A stretch of 64,000 nt of DNA from Anthonomus grandis grandis (taxonomy: Eukaryota > Arthropoda > Insecta > Coleoptera > Curculionidae). Where the stretch lies: positions 31,073,879-31,137,878 of the forward strand of contig NC_065552.1 in assembly GCF_022605725.1 (NCBI RefSeq), given 5' to 3'. The notes under the pieces were generated by a model. The model made no database searches, was not told the origin of the DNA, and saw nothing but the letters and a program-made list of their open reading frames with translations. Made by a program: the position numbers and the translations under genes. Of the stretch, positions 46,679 through 60,666 are shown piece after piece; position 1 is the stretch's first letter; every line of letters starts with the position of its first letter.

Positions 46679-49272
46679 GTAAGTGTTTAAATACAGTATG
46701 TACCACCCTAATTGAAAAAATTCGATTAAATGGAAAAACAACCAAAGACGTCTCTTGGTAACTTAAATACGGATTTTTTTCATTTATCAGTTAAAACCAA
46801 CTTTCTTAGTCCTAATAGAACACTTTGTATTTTATGCAATTTTTCGATTCCTCGCTATTATTATAGATAGGAAATATTATGTATTTTTAGATTTAATGCA
46901 AAACTGTATATAATTATTTTAAGGTTTAATTTTGTAGAAATTTGTTCCGACATTCCCCTATGATGAAAAGTATAATTGTGTTAGATCAGGGAGTTATACT
47001 GGCCATACCTTCGATACCGTTCTTCCTATTAACGGGAATTTTATTTGAAAATATTTGCTGGAGTTTATATACTTACCTAAACCATATCATATTTGCTGGA
47101 GCTTATAAGATAAAATAAAAAAGTAATAATTATTAACAAAGTAAGTGTGAACCAGCAATCTGTTTTTATATCATACCTACATATCTCAAGTTATCAAAGC
47201 ATCTTTTTCGCCCTCTAAAAAATACGGAATTAATAGCAAGCTATACAGGTTGAAGAATCAACCATTACGCGTGATTGCTTCCATTGATGTTTTACAGAGA
47301 GGTACTTACAAAAAAAAATTTGAAATGTGATTTTAAATTGTGAGACATGACTTGATTTGTCATAAATGCCACACTAGAGTGCAAGTACGTTCTATCGAAA
47401 GGGTATCATTATTATCATTCTATTTTCAGAATCTGCGATAATGATCTCGGGAAAATGACCATAGAAACTTTCAATTCAGTATCAATAAAAATTGAATGTT
47501 TGGGCTGGTATTTTGAAAAACCATATTATAGGGCAATTTTTTATTGATTGTACTTTAAACGCCCAAATATGCCTTAAGTTGCTGCAATACTAAGTTCTTT
47601 TTGCCATTCAAATCATCCTTGATTTAGAGATGAGATCGGTATTTTCAATATTCTCCTTATATACCAAAATATCAATACCTCATTACCAAATACTTTTCTT
47701 AGCCGTCTTATTAGTGGTACTGATGATATTAAATGACCTCCTAGCTGTTCGGATTTGTGCTCAAATGATGAATTGAGATGATGAAAAAGTTGTTAAATAT
47801 GCAAATTTCACTCAGCATAATCAACATTTTGAAATGATAATTCTATGCGGGTTGTACACTCATGTTTATATATAAACCCTACATCAGAAAAATGTTTTAG
47901 AAATGCCTGAACTTCCACGTAATATTTTGAGAAATGCTATTGCAAATAATATCATCAAAGCCAGATACTTACTAACGTCGTATGGAAAAACAATGACTTA
48001 GCAAACGAGTAGCAGAGCGTACGACATGCATAAATACGCGTTGCTATATTTCGCTTTTAAGTTAGTAATGATCGATTTCCCAACCTGTATATCTAAAATG
48101 CCAAGTATCTTCAAATTGAATATTATAAAGCATGTTGCATTTAAAATGCGAAAGTCGGTATTGGCTTCTGTTACAGGACACATTTTATCTTAAAAGTTTA
48201 TGTTAAAGAAGATACGCAAGAAAAAAAATAAATTAACATGTCCCAGTTATTTCGTATTATAACACTTCGAAACTTCATTATAATTTGGTGTACTATTATC
48301 CTATTGACTCTGAGTTGGATGAGATGGATTGTTGCAGATAACCGCATTCTTCAGTTTTCTGATCACTAGATATGTCATCTATTTGATCTACGTTCTCCTG
48401 GTGTGTTCTTTTGAAGTGGTTCAGAAAACAAATAAAATCGATATACTCAAATTTTTATTACTCCAAGATTCAAATCAAGCTCAATTTCTAACAGGACCTC
48501 ATGCTTAGATCCTTACCTTGGACTAAGTATTCAAATTGAGCGATAAATATTCTATAATGATATATAGTGATTATAGTGATAACTTATTTTTTTAAATCAT
48601 TTACCGTGATATAGACGGTATTAGCTTAGGTTAATTTTACAGTCACTGTTTTGAGCCCATACTCCTCTGAGACTCAATGGTCTATTTAGATTTCCTCCGG
48701 CAGATCCTATCTTAAGGAGGACCTTGAGAAGTTCGATGCATGATGCTATCAACACCTATATTTCGTAAAATTTTATTAATTCGCCGTGATGAATCCTATA
48801 AAAAAAGTATTTATTTATTGAATCAGATAGATCAGATATTCAAATATGCCATGTCTTGTAAATCTCGAAATGATTCGGACGAGTTTTCTTAAAATTCTTC
48901 CATTATTTTAAATTGTGCGATCTTTAAAGGCAGTTTGATTGATCACGCCACTTAGTATCTGATATATTGCGGTTATTTCCATTTATTATCTAGAAATTTA
49001 CAAATTGAAACTTTCCACCTACTATCTGAAGTGGAATTAAAATAATTCCTGCAATGGCCCGTACCATTTAAATTCTCGAACCTAGTATTCTTGGTGTATT
49101 TTTGTTTTTTAGTATTTCAATCAATCTTATAATTTCCAATATTAAAAGATCACAAAAGAATGTCCAAAGAACTTATAAAAATTGAGCTTTAAAACTGGCA
49201 GTTTTAACCTTTAACCAAACACATACATTTTTCATTTTATATCTTAAATTGACGTTAAATGTGTGCTTTTAG
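46679..49272. other. PKC intron, nothing seen
   Basis: AT-rich. No gene, RNA or transposon protein recognised on either strand. Confidence 0.45.
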
Positions 49273-49429
49273 TATGCCAGGGAAGAAACTTGATACCCAT
49301 GGACCCAAACGGCTTGAGCGACCCATACGTAAAATTAAAACTAATCCCGGGTGATTCGGATAATGTCAAAAAGAAGACCAAGACCATTAAATCAAATTTG
49401 AATCCAGAGTGGAATGAAACCCTTACTTT
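49273..49429 (+). CDS. Pkc53E: PKC exon: C2 domain, first Ca2+-binding loop
   Basis: A 157-nt exon, acceptor cttttag and donor gtaagt. It encodes [20 protein letters not shown], whose two Asp are the loop-1 Ca2+ ligands of C2. A lysine cluster (KKKTKTIK) follows, the face that binds PIP2 in PKC C2 domains, then [12 protein letters not shown]. It ends two bases into a Phe codon completed by the first base of the next exon. The loop after LIP is slightly divergent from vertebrate PKC but has no lesion. Confidence 0.97.
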
Positions 49430-50279
49430 GTAAGTAGCTTTTGTTTTTTATCAACACCTATGGTATAGCTATAGTTTCTATAGAAGCAATACTTTAATCG
49501 GATAGTTTCAACCTCAAAGTGACAAAGGTAGAAAGTTACTTTCTTTTATCTTGTATCTTTTAATAAACGTATGCACAGTCTTAGTATTTATCATTAAACA
49601 TCTACGGCATAATTTTATATAGCTAAATCTTTATAATTTTCTCTATTAATATCATAAATGGGCATTTGCCATTATTAATATCTCCGAAACCTTAATATAT
49701 TAACACACACACATACTCCTTAAAAGCTAAAACAAAGTCGTTTAAATTAGAAAAAACTTATAAAAGTTGGTTTTTTAAAATCCATAGTATCCGTACAAGT
49801 CATGGAAATTACAATCAGAATAATCCATCACAAGTAATAATAACATAATAATTTCTTTAAAAAATTCTGTTTTGTATGCCTTTTACATTCAAAATACTGA
49901 TTGAGAAAATAAGTATTGACGATTTGACGATTTCTGATTTACTCGTTTGGTTTTAAATTAAGAAACACATCTGAAAAAATATTCTGCTTTAAATTAGCAG
50001 CCCTCAATTATAAATCAAAATATTAGCAAAGCTAGTATGATGAAATGAGAATACATAAGGCAACTAAACATCTGGAAGACCATAACTCATAAAGTAAAAT
50101 TAGCGAATAAGTAAGTCTCAGCAAATACAAAACCTAATCCACTGGACAAAACTGACGTAATTAAATAGATACAATATGCTACAAAATTAATATTATATAG
50201 GCAAGAAAACCAAAATGAAAGGCATAGGCAAGGTCGAGTAAATAGAACTAGAGTGTTCTACTGAAATTTCAAAATATGC
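49430..50279. other. PKC intron, nothing seen
   Basis: AT-rich, without recognisable feature. Confidence 0.45.
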
Positions 50280-51240
50280 AATAGGGAGCTTAAAACTGTC
50301 CAAAACGTAATTTGTACATGAGGAGAACTGTGATACAGCATATGCCAAAGATTTAGATGAAAGAAGGACTAAACCCAGCAGAACTAAGAACCACAGAAGC
50401 AAACAACTTGTACAGGGTGTCCCAAATTCGAGGGTGACCATTGGGATCTCGGAAACCTTAAGAGTTACGGGGCCGGTTAAATAGAGGCAAAGTTGCGCAA
50501 TTTGGAGCCTAATAAAATGACGTTTAAAAAATTTTAAAATTCGGAGTTATACGAAAAAAATCGAAAATTATCAAAATCGTTTTTACCTTCTACTGACTTT
50601 ATTTAAAGAGACATCGGAAAACTAAAAACAGTTTTTTATTGTCACTTTTTAGCCAATTTATATATCCTTCTCTCTTGCACTCATGGAGTTCTTATGGGAA
50701 GTACTAGAAGGAGTAATCCGACATGCAAGTGCGATACCTCATTTTAAAAGCAATTAAAAATACTTTTTAAAATCTAATATGGCGCCCATAAGAAAATATA
50801 AATTGAAAAAATAAATTAATGATGATCGAAAAAAAAGGAAACGTCGGATTTTTTTAGTTTGTGCGCCACATTGTAGAGCATAAAAAGTGGCAATAAAAAA
50901 CTTTTTACTTTTCTGATGTCTCTTTAAATGAAGTCGCTAGAAGGTAAAAACGATTTTGACTAATTTCGGTTTTTTTTTCGGATATCTCCGGAAGTATCCG
51001 GAATTTTAAAAGTTTTTAACGTCATTTTATTAAACTCCAAATTGCGCAACTTTGCCTCCATTTAACCGACCCCGTAACTCTTACGGTTTTCGAAATCCCA
51101 ATGGCCACCCTCGAGTTTGGGACACCCTGTACACACCTGTGCTTAGGTAATACCTTAGGAGTACCTTATATGTTAGGGAGTTAGGGTAGGTACAATAAGT
51201 ATTTTTAGGATGAAGTGTATTTGACATTGTGAATGAGTTG
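50280..51240 (+). pseudogene. LOA/R1-like LINE 3' tail split by a MITE
   Basis: Left of the MITE: GLNPAELRTTEANNLY (50369-50412), matching LDPEALVATAAKDLYWLVQ of the LINE at 53650. Right of it, the tail resumes with GGTACAATAAGTATTTTTAGG, like the tail words at 12215 and 55485. The 718-bp element at 50413-51129 sits at a TA between them. Confidence 0.55.
50413..51129. mobile_element. Foldback mariner-type MITE with ~300-bp TIRs
   Basis: Ends CAGGGTGTCCCAAATTCGAG at 50413 and the complement finishing at 51129, flanked by TA on both sides. The arms match nearly to the centre (for example GCAAAGTTGCGCAATTTGGA against TCCAAATTGCGCAACTTTGC, and GTCACTTTTTAGCC against AAAAAGTGGCAA), so almost the whole element can form one hairpin. 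No transposase. Confidence 0.88.
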
Positions 51241-52771
51241 GAATGAGCTCAAATCACTAGCTTTATAAAATACAGAAATGTTAAGACAAGAAGCAGTAAT
51301 CATTAAAAAAAAACATCTGCGCAAACAGTTTTGAATATTACTCCAAGTATATAGGCACTGCAGCTGGCTCAAACGAAGCGTAATCTAAAAATTCAATTCT
51401 CGACACATTCAAAAAATCTTCCTCCGAGGCCTATTGGTGCACACTTAAGACATATTTTCATAAGAAATTATCCATCACTCTAATCCAACTCACAGGTCCA
51501 TTGCGGTTAAATATGCAGGAATTGAACGTTTATTTCCATAAATTGAGTTTATCTAGCAGTGTCTTTGAAGAAGTACGAGCCAATAATTTCACTAGCTCCT
51601 AGAGCACATAAAGGCTGTTTTTCTTACACAGATACTGTAGTTTTTGACTAACGATGTAAATCGCATAAAAAAAGTGCCTCGTCCCTAAATAAGATAATTG
51701 GGTAAAAATCCCGAGGCAGCAGAGTTTACACCAGCAGGTTTGCGGTCTTCTTACCACTATTTCTCTAGATCTTTCTTAAAAGATCTTCTATCGCATCAAG
51801 TATAACTTCTTCTACTTTAGGAGTTGTTACGGTATTCCGTCAACTGTATTTTTATTAAAGGTCCCAGTTTTATATAATTTTTTAAAATATATGCCCTGGT
51901 AAATTTTCCGATTACCACTAATCCATAAGTAAAATGCATCAGTACGAGTAAAATTATTTATGATGCTGACTGACATCTATGAATTTTACGGCTATGGAAT
52001 ACTGTCAGCGTGGTGTGTACAGATAAGAAGGTACTTGATTGGACTTTTGGTAATATTTCTGAAAATAATGGGTTAAAAAAGTAGACGTTATATTCCAAAA
52101 TTTTGATAATAAAAGTCGTAGAAGTTTAATGCTTATTTATCTAGGAAACAAGAAATAAAGAGAATACAACAGGCCAACAAGTTGTGTATTTATTTACCTA
52201 GAAAAAATCTATTTGTTAACTAAATCTAACGATTTTAATTTCGTTGAAGCTAAATAGCGCCTGATATTTTAAATATCAGAAACGAAGTAACTCCGGAGAT
52301 AACTATATTCATAGCAGCTTTTCTTTTTATAACGACCTAACGAAGGTGAAGCGCAGTTAAGAAATAACCTGTTTAATAGTATCTCTTGTGACAAAAACTA
52401 ATGAATCTAAAATATATTTTTAAAAGTATCTATAAAATAAGATCTGCTTTCGATTAGTGTATAGGTGGTATATATTATCCTTGTACCTTATAGGGTAACA
52501 TTTCGAGACTGGATTTTTTAAAGTATACATAGAAGTTGCACCGTTTAGTGAATAAATGACAATACTGTTTTCAATATTTTGTATAGTTATATCAAGTAAA
52601 TTTGTCGCTTCTATGTCTAAAACCAGATTTCATTTCTATGTCCACATATTATCTTAATGAAATATTCTGTACAGAAAAAAGAAAAAAGTCTTATCTACCT
52701 GATGTGCTTTAAACTCGATCTCCATGTTGTCCAAACTAGTTAAGAAGAGAAACAAATAAAATTCATTTTAG
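51241..52771. other. PKC intron, unassigned
   Basis: 51260-51870 has weak - strand resemblance to a mariner HTH region (KVEEVILDAIEDLLRK near 51825), but no catalytic motif follows. Nothing else recognised. Confidence 0.3.
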
Positions 52772-53000
52772 TGATTTGAAGCCTGAAGACAAAGACCGTC
52801 GATTGCTCCTAGAGGTATGGGATTGGGACAGAACGTCTCGAAATGATTTTATGGGATCCCTATCATTTGGGATTTCGGAAATTTTAAAAGCCCCCGCTGA
52901 CGGTTGGTTTAAATTACTTACTCAAGAGGAAGGAGAGTTTTATAATGTTCCGGTGCCGGAGGAGGGTATTGATATTGCACAAATTAAAACGCAAATGAGG
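52772..53000 (+). CDS. Pkc53E: PKC exon: C2 domain, third Ca2+-binding loop, to V3
   Basis: A 229-nt exon, acceptor attttag and donor gtaagt. After completing Phe it reads [19 protein letters not shown] and [18 protein letters not shown]. The three Asp of WDWD and RND complete the five-Asp Ca2+ site, so C2 should be Ca2+-competent. The exon continues through [18 protein letters not shown] to the start of the V3 hinge and ends in phase 0. Confidence 0.97.
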
Positions 53001-53649
53001 GTAAGTCATATATGTGCCAAATTTAACCTGTTTAACTATATATAATCATGTATCAACTGATCAGCGAACTTCTTACATCAAAGTGTTCTTCTAGGTCTAC
53101 AATAGATAAAATTCTTATTAGAAGAAATTATTGTTTGCTAAGATCAAATGTTTTTATTATTTATTGACAGATCTTTAGACCTCCGCACGTTTATCCTATT
53201 AACTTAATTATAAGTGACCTAATTAACTTAACTTATGTGTTTATGGATCGAAAAAGAAATAATTCTTTAAAGTATCTGCTCAACTGAGTACATGTTTTTT
53301 ATTCAGTAAATCTACAACATCTAAACCGTCAAACATAGTTATAAGCTATTGATATAGATATTGCAGAATCTTTATCTTCGAGAATGAGCGTTTTTTAAGG
53401 ATTTGGCAAGTAAAAGAGAGACATACTGGTCCCAAAAGAGCCATACAATGTTTCTTACTGTAAGTCAGCTGAGAAATGAAGCTCAAAATTATTGCATGAA
53501 TATTGCCAGTGTATAAACTATTTAGAATTAATGACTTCAGAGCAATATTCACTCACGGCATTCTACTATTATGTGCTTATTGGGTTCCAGGAACGTGGCA
53601 CCCAGACTCTAAAAAAATTGCATCATGCAATTAGAATGAAGGGAGAGGA
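53001..53649. other. PKC intron, nothing seen
   Basis: No gene or transposon protein recognised before the LINE at 53650. Confidence 0.45.
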
Positions 53650-55740
53650 GGGAGATGATTCTCTCTTATCCTCTCCTTTTAATAGAAAGCGACTATAGCG
53701 ATGGAGCATTGATCGGAAATCCCTTGCTGCAGGATCAATGTGCTTACATCGTAGGCAAATCTACAGAGACGGCGCTGCATAGGCTCATAACTATGGCAGA
53801 GCAGACTCTGGAAATCAAAGAGTTGTTACTAACTGCCTTCCTGGACGTCGAAGGAGCTTTGACAATGGAGTAGACGCGAGAGCATACAGGTGGATAGACT
53901 GCATGCTCAGAAGCAGGACAGTAATATGGGAACTGCTGGATGAAACTCTGGAAGCCTTTGTAACTCAGAGATGTCCACAGGGAGGTATTCTTTCACCTAG
54001 GGGAAAAAAGCTTTAGAACTACAGGATATGCAGGTGACTTGGTGATACTGGTCCAAGGAGAATTTAATATAGTGAGACAAATTCCTCGGAACATCGTGAA
54101 AAACTGGATAGAGAGGGAAGGTCTTAAGACCAGTCCCGTTAAATCCGCATTTGTACCATTTATCAAAAGACGACAGATTGAGGACCTTGGGTGACTATTC
54201 TTGCATGGTAAAGAAATTCCATTGTTGGGAAAGGTAAAATATCTGGGGCTTACCTTGGACTCCAAATTACTAGCGCATTAGGAACGCATAGGATCGACAA
54301 AGTAACCAAGCGATCGGAATTAATTTTATTGACGACCAAACGCAGCCCAAAATAGCGCACTGGATCTATACCAGAGTTGTAGTGCCCACTATAACTTATG
54401 CTGCACTAACGTAGTGGCCAAAAACTTTGCAAGTAGGAGCAAGGATTAAGTTGAGTAGAATACAAAGACACCATACACCAACCGCATCCATGGAAGCCCT
54501 TCTTAACCTCCCACCATTACACCTGATTCAAGGAGAAGCAATGCTGAGACTGGAGCAAATGGGAAATAACAGTTAAGCTAATTTGACAAAACACCAAAGA
54601 ATATCAAGAATCTGTGAGGTAATCAAATTAAAAATGATTTCTAAACGCATGATTCCAAAGTATTGCTTCCGCACACCATTTAAAGTTGAATATCCAACAA
54701 GAAAAGAATGCAGAACCGCAGACCAGACGGATCTCTTATTTGGTACAGAGATAGATCCCAGACCGACAAGGGAACGGGAGCTGGAATTTCTTGAGAAAAC
54801 CCTAAGCATGAATCGTTCCATCCGCTTGGAAGACATGCCACAGTTTTTCAGACAGAAATATTTGCGATATAATAATAACAGATAGCCAAGTCTCCCTAAA
54901 GGCCCTATCAAACCCTAGGGTTACTTAAAAGCTGGTTTGGGAATGCCTCATAGAACTGAAAACCTTAGGAGACCGCAACTCTGTGTTTGTTTTAAAGTTT
55001 TATATGGGTTCTGAGGCGTACAGATATTCCAGAAAAGGAAATAGCCGATGAATTTGCAAGTAAAGGCTTGACGACACCTTATATCGGACCAGAACCTGCA
55101 CTGGAAGTGCCACGAAGGGTGAAAAGAAAACATCAAGCTCATTGGACAGAAATGAAACAGCTGAAGAGAGAAAAGTGGTTTATGAACTTTAAAATAGACG
55201 AAACAATGACAAAGGAACAAACTCAGAACACTTGTAGATATCAGAACGGGAAACATGGTCGATAAAGAACACCTGAACAGAATTGCAGTGTATAATGGAG
55301 ATCTTAATTGCTAATTGTGCGAAAATGAACTAGAAACAGTCCGACATGTAATTTGCAATTGCAAGGCCTTGTGCCGCAAAATGCAATAAATATTTAGGAC
55401 TAGACACACTAGACCCAGAAGCACTAGTTGCCACAGCAGCAAAAGACCTGTACTGGCTGGTACAGAGTAGTATAGATTTATACCAGGGTGAGCACAATAA
55501 GCCTTTAGGCTGAGGTGTATTTGGGCACAATGGACGAGCCCCAAAAGAGAACAAAAAGCTACTATATGGCACCTGTGATAGTAAACTATAAAGGTTTTGT
55601 GACCCATATGGAGAGGAATCGCAGAACTTTAATAAACCTGCATGGGGGACCAACTGATACATGGACAGCTAATTATACAACTGGTGCAGTCCCCACATAC
55701 CACCTGGGGAGCATGCTATTTTCTGTGTAACAATGCGAAT
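53650..55740 (+). pseudogene. LOA/R1-like LINE ORF2 fragment (RT and RNase H), decayed
   Basis: GKSTETALHRLITMAEQTLE and KELLLTAFLDVEGAL from 53750 (RT motif A). A deletion or shift leads to RCPQGGILSP-type wording near 53970, YAGDLVILVQGEF near 54022 (YADD changed to YAGD), GLKTSPVKSAFVPFIKRRQI, and VKYLGLTLDSKL. An RNase H region follows (WYRDRSQTDKGTGAGIS near 54740; PLGRHATVFQTEIFA near 54824), then STTPYIGPEPALEVPRR, EHLNRIAVYNGDLNC, a Cys/His knuckle (CENELETVRHVICNCKAL near 55318) and DLYWLVQSSIDLY. Stops and frameshifts throughout. Other tails of this family are at 8640, 11871 and 50280. Confidence 0.85.
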
Positions 55741-56200
55741 AAAAGATGTTGATACCGCAACACAGTGGCATGCATTTGGTTGGACAGCAGAGTCGCCATT
55801 AAGATTACTAAGGGTTGAAAAAGTGGGCTTCAAGCTTGTGCTGGATTATACAAAAGTCTTAGAGGCACTATTTGAAGTTTTAGCTTGTCTGAGTAACCGA
55901 TCACTCTGACAACGCTGGAAATGTGGAGACTGGGATCGTAAGAAGAAAGAGACACGAAATGTGGCTAGTGACCGGTCTTTTAACTTGACACGTGAGTGCC
56001 GTTGAAGTAAGGAGAAGGAAAGAACTGCAGACCACGTTATCGGAACTGCCCAGCACTTACAAATGCTAGGTTTAAATATATAGGCAACACTTATACATAG
56101 TTTGCCCAACGATATACAATTCATTAGACCAAAGTACCTGATTGGCTTTTCCAAGGCTATTGGCCTCTGATAACCTTTGGTAGATTACGACGGTTTCATC
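55741..56200 (+). pseudogene. Second LINE 3' tail fragment
   Basis: MWLVTGLLT near 55960 and a decayed zinc knuckle ending RNCPALTNARFKYIGNTYT near 56042, then IQFIRPKYLIGFSKAIGL near 56118. This is the C-terminal pattern of I/LOA-type ORF2 proteins, but it differs from the preceding element, so it is another family or copy. Many frame changes. Confidence 0.55.
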
Positions 56201-57234
56201 AAGAAATCTATGTGCGCAGCAGCCTTCTGGCTGCCGACTGTTTCAATTCATTCATTCACTCATTAACTTTGGAAACTTTATCAAAAACGAGAACCGTCAT
56301 GAATTGCATTTAAGATAGAGGATGTAGTAAAAATCATGCTACGCATTGTACTTGCAATTCATTCATGAAATTAACAGAAGACACTATATAGAAAATCCGA
56401 TGATATGAGGTTTTTTGAACTAATCTCATTCCTATTAAAAGTTTTTCCCTTTTTTTCATCCACACACGGCACAAATCGAAGGGCTTTTATAATGCGTGAC
56501 AATATTTTCCCACTCAATTCTCTCCATGTTCCAAGAACCATGAATAACTAACTTTTGGAGCAGCACAACATTTAGATATTGCGAAGGCTTAGGCAATCAT
56601 CCGATTTGAATTCTAATGAGATTATAGATAGGGAAAGGGATTAACTGTATGGCAGAGTAATAACAATTTGTTGACCAAGACGATATTTGATAAGAAGTAT
56701 ACCAAACTTATATCAAGCTATGAACAAAGATGCAATTATTTTTAAATTTTCGTCTGGTTTTTGAACTTCTGATAAATTAAATTAAAATCAAATATCGAGA
56801 TTTGTTTAATTTCAATATTTTCTGAATAAATTATCGAATTACCATTTTAATTAATTTATTTTCAATCACTTTGTCCTCTAGACTATTTTGATGTGCGTAT
56901 GTACTTTGGTAGAGTGGTAAAACCTGTCTCGTTTTAAATAAATTAAATTTTTGCAATAAAAATGGAAATATTAAACATTTTAGGAATGTTTGATTCTTAG
57001 CGAGAAATAAAGGTATTTTTTATGAGTTTTTTAATCAAGCATTGAACCTAAATTAATTAAATACTAAATTAGTTAAATACAACACTAAATTTTCTATGTT
57101 TGTTCTAAAGTTTTTGGTTCCTATAAAATGTTTAATTAATTAAAATCCAAAATTTAATTTTCGTTTATAGTTACAAACTACTAAAAGTTTCTATTTATTT
57201 ATCTAATTATTTATTAAAAGAAATTAATTTCTAG
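56201..57234. other. PKC intron, nothing firm
   Basis: AT-rich. A word near 56911 (GTGGTAAAACCTGTCTCG) resembles one near 42101. No gene recognised. Confidence 0.4.
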
Positions 57235-57366
57235 AAAACCTCTATTACGAAGAAACCTTCCATCACCCAAGACAAAGATGTTCCACACAATATGGGCAAA
57301 AAAGACATCATTAGGGCATCAGATTTTAATTTTTTGATGGTGCTGGGAAAAGGATCTTTTGGAAAG
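57235..57366 (+). CDS. Pkc53E: PKC exon: V3 hinge and kinase glycine loop
   Basis: A 132-nt, phase-0 exon, acceptor atttctag and donor gtacta. The first part is the V3 hinge (KTSITKKPSITQDKDVPHNM), the protease-sensitive linker between regulatory and catalytic halves. It then reads ASDFNFLMVLGKGSFGK, the first beta strands and the Gly-rich ATP loop. The Val expected after GKGSFGK is the first codon of the next exon. I cannot exclude an alternatively used V3 exon. Confidence 0.96.
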
Positions 57367-57425
57367 GTACTAAATAAACTAAGCTTAATTTATGAGAACG
57401 TTTTTTGTATTGTACTAATTTATAG

Positions 57426-57599
57426 GTTATGTTAGCCGAAAGAAAAGGCACTGATGAATTATATGCCATTAAAATTCTGAAAAAAGACATAATTATTCAG
57501 GACGATGACGTTGAATGCACCATGGTTGAGAAAAGGGTGTTGGCATTATCCAGTAAACCACCGTTTTTGGTTCAGTTACATTCCTGCTTTCAAACTATG
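57426..57599 (+). CDS. Pkc53E: PKC exon: kinase N-lobe with catalytic Lys and alpha-C Glu
   Basis: A 174-nt, phase-0 exon after a 59-nt intron, donor gtaagt. It encodes [20 protein letters not shown] with the ATP-anchoring Lys (AIK), then [16 protein letters not shown] with the alpha-C Glu (VEKR), and ends [13 protein letters not shown]. All N-lobe catalytic residues are present. The 59-nt intron is near the lower limit for insects. Confidence 0.97.
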
Positions 57600-57860
57600 G
57601 TAAGTAGTAGCTACTGGATTTTAAATATGGTTTTGGAGATCTTTCATTAATACGTGATTATCAAAAACCTATTTAGAAACTCGAACTGGCTAAACTACTT
57701 TCTTGGACTTCAGCTTGGTTGTATTTATTTTTAGATACACTAAATAATTGATATAATATATAAATAAATAAATCGGTGAATGTTCCTGTATTATCTGACA
57801 AAACTATAGTTTAAGTTTTAATATTTTAATAACCTTACTATCCTATATTTGTTATTTTAG

Positions 57861-59259
<1,399 letters not shown>

Positions 59260-59367
59260 AGACAAAGTCGACTTTCATCCCTCTATTAAAAAAAGAACTC
59301 TGCTAGATTGCAATAGTTAAAGAATGGTAGCATTAATATCACACGCAAATAAAGTTATACTTTATAT
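59260..59367 (+). pseudogene. LINE reverse transcriptase fragment, left half of a split copy
   Basis: FHPSIKKRTLLDC then RMVALISHANKVILYI, the RT fingers wording (P.PKK..C.N.R.I.LISHA.K). It breaks off at the hAT insertion and resumes at 62861. Confidence 0.65.
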
Positions 59368-59788
59368 CAGCGTTACTCAAAGTGTGAGTCCGCGGAGCCC
59401 CGGTAGGGCTCCGCCAGCAGTCATAATAAATGAATGCATGTATTCATATTGAAAAGTTAGTAGGGGAAATAAGCAATCGAATAATCTCGGTTCGTCGCGC
59501 TGTTTTTCGTGCTCGTGCGTCGACGCGTACTTCGGAGAAAATCGTCTGGCTCTCCGAAGTTTCTGAGGAATTCGAGATGATTCGATGGTTGCTGGTAAAA
59601 TATAAAGCCGCGTCCAGATCTGTACCACGTCGCGCAACCGTACCACGTCGCGTACCACGATGCGAGCAGAAAACCCACGTTCACGTATGCTGTACCGAAC
59701 AACGCTTCGCACCTCGCATTGCAACCGTTTGTGCGATCCATTTTACTGATATTTTAATTTTTGTCAGTAGTTAATTTAGAGTTCAGAA

Positions 59789-60202
59789 TGGATGTTGCTG
59801 CTGCTGCGTATATTTATATTCATTAGGCTTTATCAAGTAAAAAACCGAAACGGAAACAAAGTCGATGGTGGCAAACAGAAATTTATAGAAATAGACTGAA
59901 ATATGGTGCGAATAATTTGCTTGCGGATTTAAAGATTACTGGTTAATACAAAAATTTTACGCGAATGTCAGATTTTGAGTATTTCGTGAATGCGATTAGG
60001 CCCAAAATAGGAAAGTACGATACTAAGTTTTGAAAAGCAATCTCGGTTCAAGAAAGACTTGCTGTAACCCTATGTTTCCTGGCAACAGGAGATTCGTACA
60101 CAAGTTTACAATATTTGTTCAGAATCTCTAAGCAGTCCATTAGCGAAATAGTTCCAGAAGTATGCAAAGCTCTAGTTGAAGGACTGAAGGGAAATATTCA
60201 GG
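59789..60202 (+). pseudogene. PIF-Harbinger nuclease (HARBI1-like), N-terminal half
   Basis: MDVAAAAYIYIH, a stop, KKPKRKQSRWWQTEIYRNR, a second stop, then MSDFEYFVNAIRPKIGKYDT, a third stop, [20 protein letters not shown] and [20 protein letters not shown] (HTH). It ends at a plausible donor (ATTCAG|gtaaaa). The DDE catalytic part does not follow within the element, so it is internally deleted. Confidence 0.85.
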
Positions 60203-60363
60203 TAAAATTTTAACTCCTAGCATATTTTGTATTTATGTATTTTTAAACAAATTTACAAATGAGTTGCGTATCACTGCATTTACAAGGTCTTCATTATGTA
60301 GGTTCTTCTGACGAAGGGTTTCCAGGAAAACATTGGGGGGGAGAACAAAGTAATGAAGGTGAA

Positions 60364-60666
60364 TTACGGTAGTCTGGTGGCGACATAGGATATTGAGAGA
60401 GCTGAGAATTTGGGCGTTGGTTCTGGGAATATGACAAATCTTGAGATGTTATTGTAGAAGCAGAAGAATAACTTTATATAAATAAGCAAAATAGTTATCT
60501 TCTTTTTAATTTCATCCACCATTGTAATTAACTTAGAGAATATTTGAGTCCAAGAATCAAATTTTTTATTTTTGTTGTAATAGAATGCATGTTTTAGATT
60601 CCATAAACATTCATGATGCCTATAGAACGCAATTAAAAGAGATATACGCTCGTCAGTCCACTCCAT
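60364..60666 (-). pseudogene. PIF-Harbinger MADF-domain protein, N-terminal part
   Basis: MEWTDERISLLIAFYRHHEC then LWNLKHAFYYNKNKKFDSWT matches the start of a MADF DNA-binding domain, the usual second protein of PIF-Harbinger elements. After WTQIFSKLI the frame runs into low-complexity sequence, so only the first half of the domain is kept. Confidence 0.7.

Noticed and set aside
51260..51870. Possible - strand mariner N-terminus
   Set aside because: Only a vague HTH resemblance, with no catalytic region or inverted repeats found.
59430..59774. Overlapping 94 to 115 codon frames on both strands at 59.4-59.8 kb and again at 60.65-61.07 kb
   Set aside because: They fall on the GC-rich terminal repeats and flanks of the Harbinger and hAT elements and have no protein similarity.
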